64,000 nucleotides of DNA from Pseudofrankia sp. DC12 (GTDB lineage: Bacteria > Actinomycetota > Actinomycetes > Frankiales > Frankiaceae): positions 5,642,430 through 5,706,429 of the forward strand of contig NZ_KQ031391.1 in assembly GCF_000966285.1 (NCBI RefSeq). The letters are read 5' to 3'. How positions within the stretch are numbered: the stretch's first letter is position 1; each line of letters begins with the position of its first letter. Under the pieces are notes generated by a model. That model did no database searches and was not told where the DNA came from. It saw only the letters and a program-made list of their open reading frames with translations. The position numbers were made by a program, and so were the translations under genes. Shown here piece by piece: positions 27,691 to 35,839 of this stretch.

Positions 27691-28048
27691 CGGCCACGGC
27701 CCGGTGCAGTCCGTCGAGGGTCTCCTCGTCGGCCTCGTCGAGGAACCGCCACACCGTCGGGGTCGAGGCCACCGGCCCGGTCACCGGGGCCAGGTGGCGC
27801 AGGCCCTGGAAGTCGCTGATCGCCTCCCCGCCGAGCAGCAGCGCCAGCCCGAGGTCGACCGCGAGCTGGCCGCGGTCGTAGACCGGGGTGAACCCGGGCC
27901 GGGCCCACGCCGCGGACAGCGCGGCCCGCAGGCCGAGCTTTTCGGCCAGAAGCCGGATCGGTAACACGCCGACGGAGGCGACAAGCCGGTCGTCGTCGCC
28001 GACGAACTCAAGTCGATCGGCCCACGCGGAGCATGGCGTAGCCTGCAC
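27690..28048 (-). mobile_element. IS1380-like transposase, N-terminal fragment
   Basis: DDRLVASVGVLPIRLLAEKLGL, then RGQLAVDLGLALLLGGEAISDFQGLRHL and TVWRFLDEADEETLDGLHRAVA match the N-terminal half of IS1380-type transposases. The protein stops being IS1380-like at the junction with IS5-like sequence near 27690. Two copies of GGTGCACC (28055-28062 and 28110-28117) lie just upstream and might belong to the element end. Confidence 0.65.
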
Positions 28049-28206
28049 GGAAGAGGTGCACCCGTTTCAACGAGAAGTGATCCTAGACAAATCACATCGT
28101 TGCTGGTCAGGTGCACCTCGATCACGTTCCGGCCAGGTCAGCCCGGCATATCACCACGGGCCGTGAAGGGCGGAGGCCGGTTCTCCGGCGATGTTCCAGG
28201 TCGCGG

Positions 28207-28320
28207 TCAGCCGAGGGTGACGCCGATGACGATGGCGGCTATGCCCAGGATGAGGACGAGGGACATGACGTGCTGGCCCGCGTAGACCTGGACGTGGATC
28301 GACTGCCACGCGCTGCCCAT
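28207..28320 (-). CDS. 37-residue single-helix membrane peptide
   Basis: An ATG-to-TGA frame gives a short polar head (MGSAWQSIHVQVYAGQHV) and one strongly hydrophobic helix (SLVLILGIAAIVIGVTLG). It lies alone between the IS remnants and the XRE/ImmA/PIN cassette, on the opposite strand. A related but start-less sequence at 44672-44758 supports it being a true gene family. No strong ribosome site was seen. A toxin-like or regulatory small membrane protein are both possible. Confidence 0.5.
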   Translation of the reverse strand: MGSAWQSIHVQVYAGQHVMSLVLILGIAAIVIGVTLG

Positions 28321-28405
28321 GACCGGCACCCTGGACGTCGGGGCGACGCTGATGCCCTGCCCGGTGCCCAAGGGCTGTCACCCTGGAGCTGCTGACGCTA
28401 GACTT

Positions 28406-28430
28406 GAATCAGTTTTCGTCACAGTGATTC
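28406..28430 (+). promoter_or_regulatory. Candidate operator upstream of the XRE/ImmA/PIN cassette
   Basis: GAATCA (28406-28411) and TGATTC (28425-28430) form a perfect inverted repeat with 13 bases between, ending directly before the AGGAGGGGG ribosome site of the XRE gene. Position and AT-richness fit self-repression by the XRE protein. Confidence 0.5.
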
Positions 28431-28444
28431 AGGAGGGGGCTGTC

Positions 28445-28792
28445 GTGGAGTTGGCTGCCATCGCCGGCAAGATCAGGGAGGCTGCGAGCACGGCCAACCT
28501 GAGCCAGCGCGCCCTGGCCCAGGCAACGGGCATCTCGCAGTCGACGCTTTCCCGCATCATGAGCGGCGAGCGACCGGCCAAGATGCCCGACATCCTCCTG
28601 ATCGCCGATGCGACGGGGCACTCCGTGGCGGAGCTGACGGGCGTGGGTTCTGTGGCCGAGCGGGTCCAGTACGCCGCCCGGGCCACAGGCGGCGCCGAGA
28701 TGGCCGAGATGCGCAGGGAACTACTGCGCTTCCTCGACCTGGACGCCTACCTGGACGACCAGGGCCTCCCGTCGCTTCCGGTGGTCGAATGA
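28445..28792 (+). CDS. XRE-family helix-turn-helix regulator (antitoxin-like)
   Basis: The product is 115 residues from a GTG at 28445 after AGGAGGGGG, which decides the start; upstream open frame was discarded. The XRE domain is IREAASTANLSQRALAQATGISQSTLSRIMSGERPAKMPDILLIADATG (read in parts), with a helical C-terminal tail for dimerisation or partner binding. It overlaps the ImmA/IrrE gene by ATGA. In such pairs the XRE protein represses and the metalloprotease relieves repression. Confidence 0.92.
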   Translation: MELAAIAGKIREAASTANLSQRALAQATGISQSTLSRIMSGERPAKMPDILLIADATGHSVAELTGVGSVAERVQYAARATGGAEMAEMRRELLRFLDLDAYLDDQGLPSLPVVE

Positions 28793-29637
28793 CGCCCGAA
28801 GCGGAAGGCGGGGATGCGGCGGCGCGCTTCCGCCACGACCACCGCCTGGGTGCGCAGCCGTTGGGTGATCTCGTCGCGATCGTCGAGCAGACCACCGGCA
28901 TCGACGTGGCCGTGCTCGACGTCGGGAAGGACGAGCACGGGCTGACAATGCGCGATCCGGTCCGGGACTCGGTCTTCATCGGCGTAGCGCGCACGATCCA
29001 GCCGATGCGTCAGCGCAGCACTCTCGCACATGAACTAGCGCACGTGCTGTTCGCGGACTGGGGCGATCTGCCGGAAGGCCCCTGGAGCGAACGCAGGCCC
29101 GAGGAAGTTCGTGCCGACGCGTTCGCCCGTCATCTGCTCGTCCCGGTCGAAGGGCTAAGCGAGTTCCTGGGCGACCGTGGACCCGGTGATCTTTCTCTGG
29201 TCTTACTCTCCCAGGTGGTACAGCGTTTCCTGGTGTCTCCGGTGATGGCAACGATCGCCCTCCGTCAGGCGGGTTACATCTCCGGCGCCACCAAATCGAA
29301 CTGGATGGCGGTGACCACGCCTCCGCTGGCCTCACGGTTCGGATGGATCGACCAGTATCGCGCCCTCCAGGACGAGTCCAATCGACGTCGAGCGCCCCAG
29401 CGTCTTCTCGCCCGGGCAATAGTCGGTTACCAGGAAGGCGTGGTCTCCGTTCAGACGCTTGCCACGCTTCGCGGTGTCGATGCCGCCATCGTCGAGGCTG
29501 AGCTGCGCGACGCCGGCATCGAACCTGGAGAATCCATCTCCGCGTGCTCGGACGGCTCCGATCTGCCTGAGGCGGACGTCGATCTGACCGAGCTGGATGA
29601 CCTTGCAGATCGTTCTTCCGAGGCATCCGCCCAATGA
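28789..29637 (+). CDS. ImmA/IrrE family metallopeptidase
   Basis: The product is 282 residues. The zinc protease motif HELAH lies near residue 80 (STLAHELAHVLFADW), with a downstream Glu-rich helix (EEVRADAFARHLLVP) giving the third ligand, as in COG2856. These proteases cleave their cognate XRE repressor. Its C-terminal about 150 residues include a second helical region unlike a minimal ImmA. It overlaps both neighbours by ATGA, so the three genes form one translationally coupled unit. Confidence 0.93.
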   Translation: MTPEAEGGDAAARFRHDHRLGAQPLGDLVAIVEQTTGIDVAVLDVGKDEHGLTMRDPVRDSVFIGVARTIQPMRQRSTLAHELAHVLFADWGDLPEGPWSERRPEEVRADAFARHLLVPVEGLSEFLGDRGPGDLSLVLLSQVVQRFLVSPVMATIALRQAGYISGATKSNWMAVTTPPLASRFGWIDQYRALQDESNRRRAPQRLLARAIVGYQEGVVSVQTLATLRGVDAAIVEAELRDAGIEPGESISACSDGSDLPEADVDLTELDDLADRSSEASAQ

Positions 29638-30170
29638 CCGCACGGCCCGTCATCGACGCCGGGCCCGCTCTGGGCTTCCTGGCCATCAACAAGGAGCGGC
29701 TGCTCATCAGCGTCCTCGGACGCTTGAGCGCTCCGGAGACCGTCGCGGATGAGGTTCTCCGAAAGAGCCGGTCCGATGGCCGGTTCGAAGCAGCCGAGGC
29801 CGTTTGGCAGAAGCTGACGCCGAAATGGATCGAGATCCTGCCCGACGACGTTACGCCAGAGCTCGCCGCGGTCGTCGCGCGGATCGCGCGTCTACCCATG
29901 CGCGAACGCATGAATCAGAAGAAAGACCTGGGCGAGACAATGGTCATCGCGCACGCGGTGGTCGCGGCCGAGGCCGGCGCGGTGGCCACCGTGCTCATCG
30001 ACGACGGTGCTGGCGCCGCGATGGCCGCTGCGGAGCGCCGGCGTCTTGAACGGCTACGGCTCGGCGGAATGCCAGTCGGCGAGCTGAGGCTTATCAGTAC
30101 GCTGACCGTGCTCGAACGCGCTGCCGGAAGCGTGCACCTGCCTGACAAGGCAGCCATGAGAAGCGTCTAA
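29634..30170 (+). CDS. PIN-like nuclease, third gene of the cassette
   Basis: The product is 178 residues. The PIN pattern is VIDAGPALGFL (Asp), ETVADEVLRKS (Glu), DLGETMVIAHAVVAAEAG (Asp/Glu) and VLIDDGAGAAMAA (Asp). Longer than VapC, it resembles the PIN proteins sometimes linked to XRE-COG2856 pairs. It is likely the effector RNase, held in check by the XRE/ImmA genes upstream with which it overlaps. The last about 40 residues are basic and unassigned. Confidence 0.8.
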   Translation: MTARPVIDAGPALGFLAINKERLLISVLGRLSAPETVADEVLRKSRSDGRFEAAEAVWQKLTPKWIEILPDDVTPELAAVVARIARLPMRERMNQKKDLGETMVIAHAVVAAEAGAVATVLIDDGAGAAMAAAERRRLERLRLGGMPVGELRLISTLTVLERAAGSVHLPDKAAMRSV

Positions 30171-30404
30171 TCGCGTCTGCGTGAGCGGGACGATGGTCTT
30201 CCGCCTATCGAGCGAACCCGCCTCCTCTCGCCAGACCGTTGGACCGCGAAGGCTCCCGCGCAGATGTTGCCGTGACGGTCGGCGCCGAGCACAGAGGGGT
30301 TGAAGGGCTGATCTTGCTGCTGTTTTCGCTGGTCTTGTGAACGTGAACATGGAAGGTGGGCGCTATGTGATGGCATGCTTACTAAGCGTGGTGCTGTGTG
30401 AGAG

Positions 30405-30650
30405 ATGGGGGAAGCGGTGCTCCTTGGTACGGGGATCCGCGCGGCCCTCCGGAGCCGTCCTGCGGGGGAGGCTCCAGACCACCCGGCGGTCGTGCTCCCC
30501 ATCGGCAGGCGCATCGACGGCCGTCTGGTGCGCTGGGCAAAGGGAAAATTCAAGCGGCTGAGGAGAAGCAATCGTCGGGCATGGGCATGGCTGAAGAGGG
30601 TCCGGAAACGGTCCCCTGGCCTGTTTGCACACTGGCGGTTGCGGTACTGA
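30405..30650 (+). pseudogene. Group II intron maturase, C-terminal remnant
   Basis: The last about 50 codons read RRIDGRLVRWAKGKFKRLRRSNRRAWAWLKRVRKRSPGLFAHWRL (in parts), the basic maturase end of group II intron reverse transcriptases. The reverse transcriptase domain is absent. The preceding codons do not look like the maturase and may be unrelated. It lies just upstream of intron-like domain V/VI sequence, in the expected order. Confidence 0.65.
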
Positions 30651-30752
30651 GCGCCCCGTAGGGCGGTGCGGCAACCGGCGGACTCGGCCAACCTCTGGGG
30701 ATGAGCAGGAGCCGTTGGTGGTCAGGCGGGCACCGCCCGTGACACGCAGCAG

Positions 30753-30830
30753 GAGCCGGATGAATCGAGAGATTCACGTCCGTGATCTGCCGGGTAGCCC
30801 GCAACTGAGATGCCCCGGGCTACCCCGGCA
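30753..30830 (+). ncRNA. Group II intron domain V and VI remnant
   Basis: GAGCCGGATGAATC-GAGA-GATTCACGTCC (30753-30780, read in parts) has the domain V layout: AGC near the 5' base, a GNRA-type loop and the CG-bulge stem. Its closing strand (TCCGTGATC) carries an extra base or mutations. A second hairpin, CCGGGTAGCCCG ... CGGGCTACCCCGG, at about 30790-30829 fits domain VI. Only the 3' end of the intron is present. Confidence 0.65.
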
Positions 30831-31125
30831 GCAATGCGGCGCCGTCGTCGAGGCGCACCATGGTGCGCGAAGATTCGGCGCTTGTGGGCTGTTGCGGTCA
30901 GGCCGACGTGGGGTCGATCGTGGTGGGGTTCGTCGTGCCGAAGGGTTGAGCTGGCGGACGCGCGACCTCCGTGTCCACGGTCCACCCGGTAGTCCGATGG
31001 ACAGGGGGTTGGGTAGCTCCGAAACCCTGGCTGACCTGGCACTTCGCGACCGGGCCGCAGGCCGGCAAACCAGGCCTTGGCCGTGTCATCGCGCGAGCCG
31101 GCCGCGCCTGTCCACGGCGAGGAGG

Positions 31126-32853
31126 CTAACCCGCGTCAGCGGGGAGCGGGACCGCGATCTCGTCCCAGGTGCCGTCCTCGTCGTCGCGGTGGCCGGTGAG
31201 CACCTTGGCGAGCCGTGTGTTGATAGCGTCCTGGTCGAAGGGCACCGAGTCGTCGCCGTCGCAGTCCTCGTTCCAGTCTTCGACCGGTGCGTCGCCGTGC
31301 CCGCCCGTGCAGACCGGCGCCAGCTCCGTCCCGGCGGTGACATCGGCGCCGTCGTAGGTGCCGACGGCTTCCAGGGTGATCGTGTGGCGCCAGGTGTCAC
31401 CGAAGTCGTAGATGTAGGTCAGCTTCGCACCTTTCTTGGGTACCACCTGGTAGAGCGTGACGTGGTACTCGCTGTCGGCGTCCTCCGGGTCGCCGTAGAC
31501 GTCGCCCGACGCTGTCCTGAACGCGTGGAGGTGGTCGTCATCCCAGCCGAACAGGACCTGGAGGACGTCGTGCAGGTCGCCTAGGGTGATCGCGGCCGGC
31601 ACCGTCACCCGCCGCCACGGCGCCGGAGACAGCACGGTGAGCTCCACCTTCAGCTGGAAGCGTCGGGGCGCGCCGCCCGCCGCGACGAACGCGGCGACGG
31701 CGTCGCGGAGCTCGGCCTCGTCGGGATGGCCGCCGCCAAGCGTGGCCTCGACCCCGCCCTGGATGACCAACTCGTCGGCGGCCGCCTGGGCGCCGTCGGT
31801 CGCGAGCGTGGCGAGCGCCGACTCGGCCGCGAGCCACCGGCTCGTGCGCTCGTCGGGCGGGGGGCCAGCGTCGTAGGCGAACAGGACCTCGGCGAGGTGG
31901 GGCGCGAGTGCCGGCACGTCGCGCAGCGCCCTGAGCGCCGGAAGAAGTTCGGGGAGGCCCGCGTCGACGAGGCGCTGGCGCACCGCTGGCCCGGCGCCGG
32001 CGGCGGCGCGCAGCAGCTCGGTGAGAGCCGGGACCCGGTCGGCCGGGTCGCCCCGAAGGCCGAAGCGGTCGGGCAGCCACTCCGTGAGCACCGCCGCGAC
32101 GTCCTCGGGCGACTTCGCGGCGGCGAGCAGCGGTACCACCGCCTCGGCCGGCATGCCGCGCGTCGGGCGCGCCCGCTGTGTGATCGTGCGCAGCCAACGG
32201 CCGAGCGGGGTGATCCGCACCTGCCCGTCTGCCGCGTCGAGAGCGCCGAGCACGGCCAGGATGTCGCGCGCCCCGTCGTACGGGTCGTCCCAGCGCCGGA
32301 ACGTGTCGCTGGAGATCCAGCTCCCGGCGGAGCGGGCCTGTTCGCGGAAGCTGCCGCGCGCGTCGGTCTCGTCGACCGCTGCCTCGGCGACCGCGGACAG
32401 CAGCGAGACGCAGGCTTCGCGCGGGCCGCGCGGTTCGCTCGGCCGCGCCGCGTTGAGGCATACCTCGTCGAACACCGCGACCCAGCGTCCCAGTACGTCC
32501 CGGCCGGGCTGCTCGCCGTCGCCGGGCTCGGCCGGCCCGTCGTCGGCCGCCCTCGCCTGGCGGCCCTCGACGACCAGCAGACCCGCCGCCCGGGCCGCCG
32601 TCCAGGCCTGCTGCAGATCCCGGATGTCGATCGCCCGCCGCGACGTCGGCGGCAGCGCGACACCGGCCGCGGCGCACACTGCCGCGAGGTCGGCGGGCCT
32701 CGGCGCCCCCGCTGGCGTCACCGGCCGGCCGGCGCCCGCCCAGGCGGCGAGCCCCCGCCCGCGGATGAAAAGCAGGCAGCTCTCGGCGGCGCGTGCGAGC
32801 GTGTCAGGATCGTCGAGCGCGGCGGCGGAGTCCAGAGTCTTGGTCACGATCAC
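31126..32853 (-). CDS. Plasmid pRiA4b ORF-3-like domain protein with long N-terminal region
   Basis: The product is 575 residues. The C-terminal about 190 residues form a pRiA4b ORF-3 domain: FQLKVELTVLSPAPWRRV, LGDLHDVLQVLFGWDDDHLHAF, LTYIYDFGDTWRHTITLE and CTGGHGDAPVEDWNEDCD. The N-terminal 380 residues are alanine/arginine-rich and helical with no recognised domain. The function of this family is unknown, though it is often found on mobile DNA. The start is a GTG at 32853; a second GTG lies two codons later. Confidence 0.82.
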   Translation of the reverse strand: MIVTKTLDSAAALDDPDTLARAAESCLLFIRGRGLAAWAGAGRPVTPAGAPRPADLAAVCAAAGVALPPTSRRAIDIRDLQQAWTAARAAGLLVVEGRQARAADDGPAEPGDGEQPGRDVLGRWVAVFDEVCLNAARPSEPRGPREACVSLLSAVAEAAVDETDARGSFREQARSAGSWISSDTFRRWDDPYDGARDILAVLGALDAADGQVRITPLGRWLRTITQRARPTRGMPAEAVVPLLAAAKSPEDVAAVLTEWLPDRFGLRGDPADRVPALTELLRAAAGAGPAVRQRLVDAGLPELLPALRALRDVPALAPHLAEVLFAYDAGPPPDERTSRWLAAESALATLATDGAQAAADELVIQGGVEATLGGGHPDEAELRDAVAAFVAAGGAPRRFQLKVELTVLSPAPWRRVTVPAAITLGDLHDVLQVLFGWDDDHLHAFRTASGDVYGDPEDADSEYHVTLYQVVPKKGAKLTYIYDFGDTWRHTITLEAVGTYDGADVTAGTELAPVCTGGHGDAPVEDWNEDCDGDDSVPFDQDAINTRLAKVLTGHRDDEDGTWDEIAVPLPADAG

Positions 32854-33005
32854 GAGACTAGAACCGCCTCGTTGCCGGCCTCGCGGCGAGATGGCCCGGG
32901 CGGGAGGGGTCCGCCTGTCGCCTGCCTCGGCACAGTCACGGGCGTTGCGAGTCCGCCTTGTCGGCCGGACTGGCAGACTGCTGGCATTGCAGGTAAAATG
33001 CAGGC

Positions 33006-33236
33006 ATGACCGCGATCACGATCCGCGACGTCCCGGACCCGGCCCTAGAGGCGCTGAAGCTGAAGGCCGCGCAGACGGGCCGCAGCCTGCAGGCCTACCT
33101 GCTCGACCTGGTCACCCGAGATGCCCGTACGCCGACCCTGGCGGACATGATGGCCCGCCTCGACCGTGAAACGCGCACCGAGCTCGCTACCTCGGACATC
33201 CTGGCCGCGATCGACGAGGGCCGGGAACGCGGGTGA
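33006..33236 (+). CDS. FitA-like ribbon-helix-helix antitoxin
   Basis: The product is 76 residues. ITIRDVPDPALEALKLKAAQTGRSLQAYLLDLVTRDA (in parts) is the FitA/VapB ribbon-helix-helix that binds operator DNA. The acidic tail (TLADMMARLDRETR) neutralises the toxin. It overlaps the PIN gene by GTGA. The preceding aggtaaaatgcaggc is AT-richer and may hold the promoter. Confidence 0.92.
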   Translation: MTAITIRDVPDPALEALKLKAAQTGRSLQAYLLDLVTRDARTPTLADMMARLDRETRTELATSDILAAIDEGRERG

Positions 33237-33640
33237 GCGATCCGGCAGCCGTGATCGACTGCTCGGCGCTGGTACGTACGTTGACCGATCACGGCCCGAC
33301 CGGGCAGGCGGTGCGTCACCGGATCGCCCGCATCACGTCGCTCGTCGCGCCTGGGCTGCTTGACTACGAGATGGTCTCGGCTCTGTTCGGGATGGTCCGT
33401 GGCCGCAAGCTCACCGCGGGGGAGGCGGAGAAGGCCATCGGTGATTACCAGCTTCTGCCGCTTGTGCGACACGAGACACTGATCCTCTGGACACGCGTCC
33501 GCGACCTGCACCACAACCTCAGCGCCTACGACGCCCAGTACGTCGCCCTCGCTGAGACCTTGAGATTGCCGCTGATCACCAGCGACGGCCGGATCGAGCG
33601 CAGCGGCGCCGCCAGGTGCCCCGTCGAGGTCTTCGCGTGA
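33233..33640 (+). CDS. vapC: PIN-domain toxin (VapC/FitB-like)
   Basis: The product is 135 residues. The acidic set is AVIDCSALVRTL (Asp), LLDYEMVSALFG (Glu), LSAYDAQYVALAE (Asp) and LITSDGRIER (Asp), a complete PIN site. The GTG start lies inside the antitoxin stop (GTGA). It is expected to be an RNase toxin neutralised by the upstream RHH protein. Confidence 0.92.
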   Translation: MSDPAAVIDCSALVRTLTDHGPTGQAVRHRIARITSLVAPGLLDYEMVSALFGMVRGRKLTAGEAEKAIGDYQLLPLVRHETLILWTRVRDLHHNLSAYDAQYVALAETLRLPLITSDGRIERSGAARCPVEVFA

Positions 33641-33716
33641 CGCGGGCGATCCGGGCCGATTACGCCGCCGAGGAATCCGAGTCTTCCTCGAGTCGGCCTG
33701 ACGCCGGGTTCGGACG

Positions 33717-34093
33717 ATGAACGGTCCTCGTCTGGCGGGCCGCCGCTATGTTCGGCGGCCTGATCACCGGGGCCGGCTCGGCCAGGCGACGGACGGCCTG
33801 CTGACGGACCTCGATCTCGCCGAGCCGCGGCCGCTGCTGGGTTTTCTCTACAACGTGAGCAGGGCGACGTCGCCGCCTCGCCGGAGCGTCGTGACCTGCT
33901 CATGGTCAACGCGATCGACCGCGACGGGGCCTGCCTCGGGCTCACCAGGTCCGCTTCCGGCGGCGCGGTCGAGGACCTCGCCAGCGCGTGGCAGGTGCAG
34001 CCGGGTCGGTCTATCGCGGTCGGCGGCGCCTTGGTCGCCAGGCTGGCCTCGCTTCTTACCGCGTTGCACGAACGCCCCGCGCTGCGCCGCTGA
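33717..34093 (+). pseudogene. Fragmented gene of unknown function
   Basis: Codon usage and protein character appear in two frames. RGRLGQATDGLLTDLDLAEPRPLLG comes from the first part. QREQGDVAASPERRDLLMVNAIDRDGACLGLTRSASGGAVEDL and RSIAVGGALVARLASLLTALHERPA come from the second, up to the stop at 34093. No start codon with a ribosome site covers the second part. The family was not recognised. The remaining sequence from 33641 to 33716 and 34094 to 34168 shows nothing. Confidence 0.35.
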
Positions 34094-34168
34094 CCAGGAT
34101 CAATTCTGCTGCGCTCCAACCCCCGGCAAATGTCCGTGCCACGCTCGCTGAGCGGCCAGGCGCCGCTG

Positions 34169-34612
34169 TCAGCGTGCGCTGTGGATGAGCGGATTGCGCA
34201 CGGTCAGGTCGGGGAACCGGCCGAAGTCGCGGTCTGCGCTCCAGAGTTCGCGGACGCCGTTGGCCAGGCAGAGAGCGGCGATGCGGGCGTCGTGGACGAG
34301 GGGCCCTTGGACCTTGCCGGATTCGAGCATCGTTCGCAGGGTCGGCCAGTAGGTGACGCCCTCGTGCAGGAGGTCGAGCGACGGGGAGCCGAGCCAGGCC
34401 TCGATCTGGGCGAGGGCTTGGTCGGGCTGGCTGGGTGGATCGTAGATCCGGGTGTGGGTCGTGATCGAGTAGAACTCGTGGACGCAGGGCCATGGGATCG
34501 CCCAGGCGGCGGCGGATTCCGCGAGGCCACGCATGACGGCTGCCGCGGGTTCGTGGAACGCCGAGTCGCGGCGGTGGGCGTAGACGAGGACGTTGGTGTC
34601 GACCGCGATCAC
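34169..34612 (-). CDS. vapC: PIN-domain toxin (VapC-like)
   Basis: The product is 147 residues. IAVDTNVLVYAHRRDS (Asp), IPWPCVHEFYSI (Glu), GPLVHDARIAALCLANG (Asp) and LWSADRDFGRFPDL (Asp) make a full PIN site. The H..FH segment and length match the class of VapC with the start IAVDTNVLVY. The ATG overlaps the antitoxin stop by four bases. Confidence 0.93.
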   Translation of the reverse strand: MIAVDTNVLVYAHRRDSAFHEPAAAVMRGLAESAAAWAIPWPCVHEFYSITTHTRIYDPPSQPDQALAQIEAWLGSPSLDLLHEGVTYWPTLRTMLESGKVQGPLVHDARIAALCLANGVRELWSADRDFGRFPDLTVRNPLIHSAR

Positions 34613-34863
34613 GTGCGGTCGCCGTAGCTGGCGGCGAGCAGGTCATCCCAGCCGGCACCGCGTAACTCAGGTCGTACGCCCTTGCCGCCGACCGATGCGT
34701 CTGGGAGTTCGAACCGGGTTGCCGAGCGACGTCGGGCGAGTACGGCGCGCAGGCCGTCCTCGAGGAGTGCCCGCAGCGTCGTGCCCTCGGCGCGGGCGAC
34801 GTCCTGCGCCTCGCGCACAAGCGCGTCGGGCAGGTCCACGGTCGTCTTCATACTGCTGACCAT
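34609..34863 (-). CDS. vapB: Ribbon-helix-helix antitoxin (VapB-like)
   Basis: The product is 84 residues from the ATG at 34863, which sits 6 bases after GGAGG; a second ATG four codons later is less well placed. KTTVDLPDALVREAQDVARAEGTTLRALLEDGLRAVL (in parts) is the RHH fold. The tail ends in GWDDLLAASYGDR, typical of this VapB group. Just upstream are three copies of an 8-bp repeat (actcccgt, 34874-34895), where its operator could lie. Confidence 0.9.
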   Translation of the reverse strand: MVSSMKTTVDLPDALVREAQDVARAEGTTLRALLEDGLRAVLARRRSATRFELPDASVGGKGVRPELRGAGWDDLLAASYGDRT

Positions 34864-34972
34864 ACTTCGCCTCCCGTACTCCCGTACTCCCGTACTGACC
34901 GTGGGCAAGTGCCAGGCTACCTGACTGGTCCGACAGTGTCCGAGTCGGCAGGAGTGTGCGGCTGAGTGCCAG

Positions 34973-35679
34973 ATGCAGGGGGAAGGGGTGTCGCGAGTGT
35001 GTTTCGTTTGCTTTGAGAGACGGTGCGGCGACCAGTGGCGTGCCTACGCTGACCGCGTCACCTGGACAGATACGCCTTCGGCTCCCGCTGACGCCGCGCC
35101 TGCCGCGCCCCCCGTCGACGAGATCGCCGTCATCGACCTGGCACCCTTTCTCACAGGCGGCGACCCGGCGCCGGTGGTGCGGCGGATCGCCGAGGTCTAC
35201 CCGCTGGTGAGCTTCCTGCAGGTCGTCGGGCACGGGATCGCGCCGGAGACGTTCGACCGGCCCAGCCCGACCAGGACCCGGCCGCCGAGCCTCCGGTGAC
35301 GTTCTGGGAGCGCTCCGACTCCGGCATGCTGACCGTGCTTCACCAGCGCGGCGACTACGCCGGCCTCCAGGTCAGGGACCTCGACGACAGCTGGATCACC
35401 GTACCCGTCAGCCCCGACACCCTGGTCATCAACATCGGTGACCTGATGGCCCGCTGGACCAACGACCGCTGGCCGTCGACCCGCCACCGCGTCGTCGCCG
35501 CCCCGGACACCACCTCGACCCGCGACTCGATCGCGGCCTTCCACCTGCCCAACGTCGACACCGTGATCGCCCCGCTGGAGCCGTTCGTGGGTGCCGATGG
35601 CCCGCGCTACGAGCCGGTCACGCCCTACGTCTGGGAGGCCATGTTCCTCGCCGAGTACGACCGGCGCGTCCCCTCCTGA
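34973..35679 (+). pseudogene. Broken 2-oxoglutarate/Fe(II) oxygenase (isopenicillin N synthase-like)
   Basis: The first frame (to 35299) contains the family N terminus IAVIDLAPFLTGGDPAPVVRRIAE and FLQVVGHGIAPETF. The second (35296-35679) has SDSGMLTVLHQRGDYAGLQVRD, INIGDLMARWTNDRWPSTRHRVV (distal Fe His) and RDSIAAFHLPN (2-oxoglutarate Arg-x-Ser). The roughly 130 middle residues are missing. The HxD iron ligand at the junction reads R-S-D instead of H-S-D. It therefore cannot be an active enzyme. Confidence 0.75.
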
Positions 35680-35839
35680 ACGCTCCTGAACGAGCCCGAC
35701 GACGGGGCCGGACGAGGACAGGCCGGCAGGCTCGGCTCGGCCCGCTGATTGACGTACGCGTGGCGGCGCAATGGCCAGTAGGTGACATTCCATCGGAGTA
35801 CCCGCCGCCGCCGAGGTACTGCCGGCAGAGTGCAGCCCC

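Noticed and set aside
28055-28117. GGTGCACC pair as proven IS inverted ends
   Set aside because: The 8-mer is self-palindromic and no matching copy was seen at the other side of the element remnants.
30831-31125. Gene between the intron remnant and the pRiA4b ORF-3-like gene
   Set aside because: Open frames exist but codon usage is not coding-like and no motif was found.
34874-34895. actcccgt triple repeat as a promoter operator
   Set aside because: Too short and not palindromic to claim more than a possible operator; mentioned only in the antitoxin entry.
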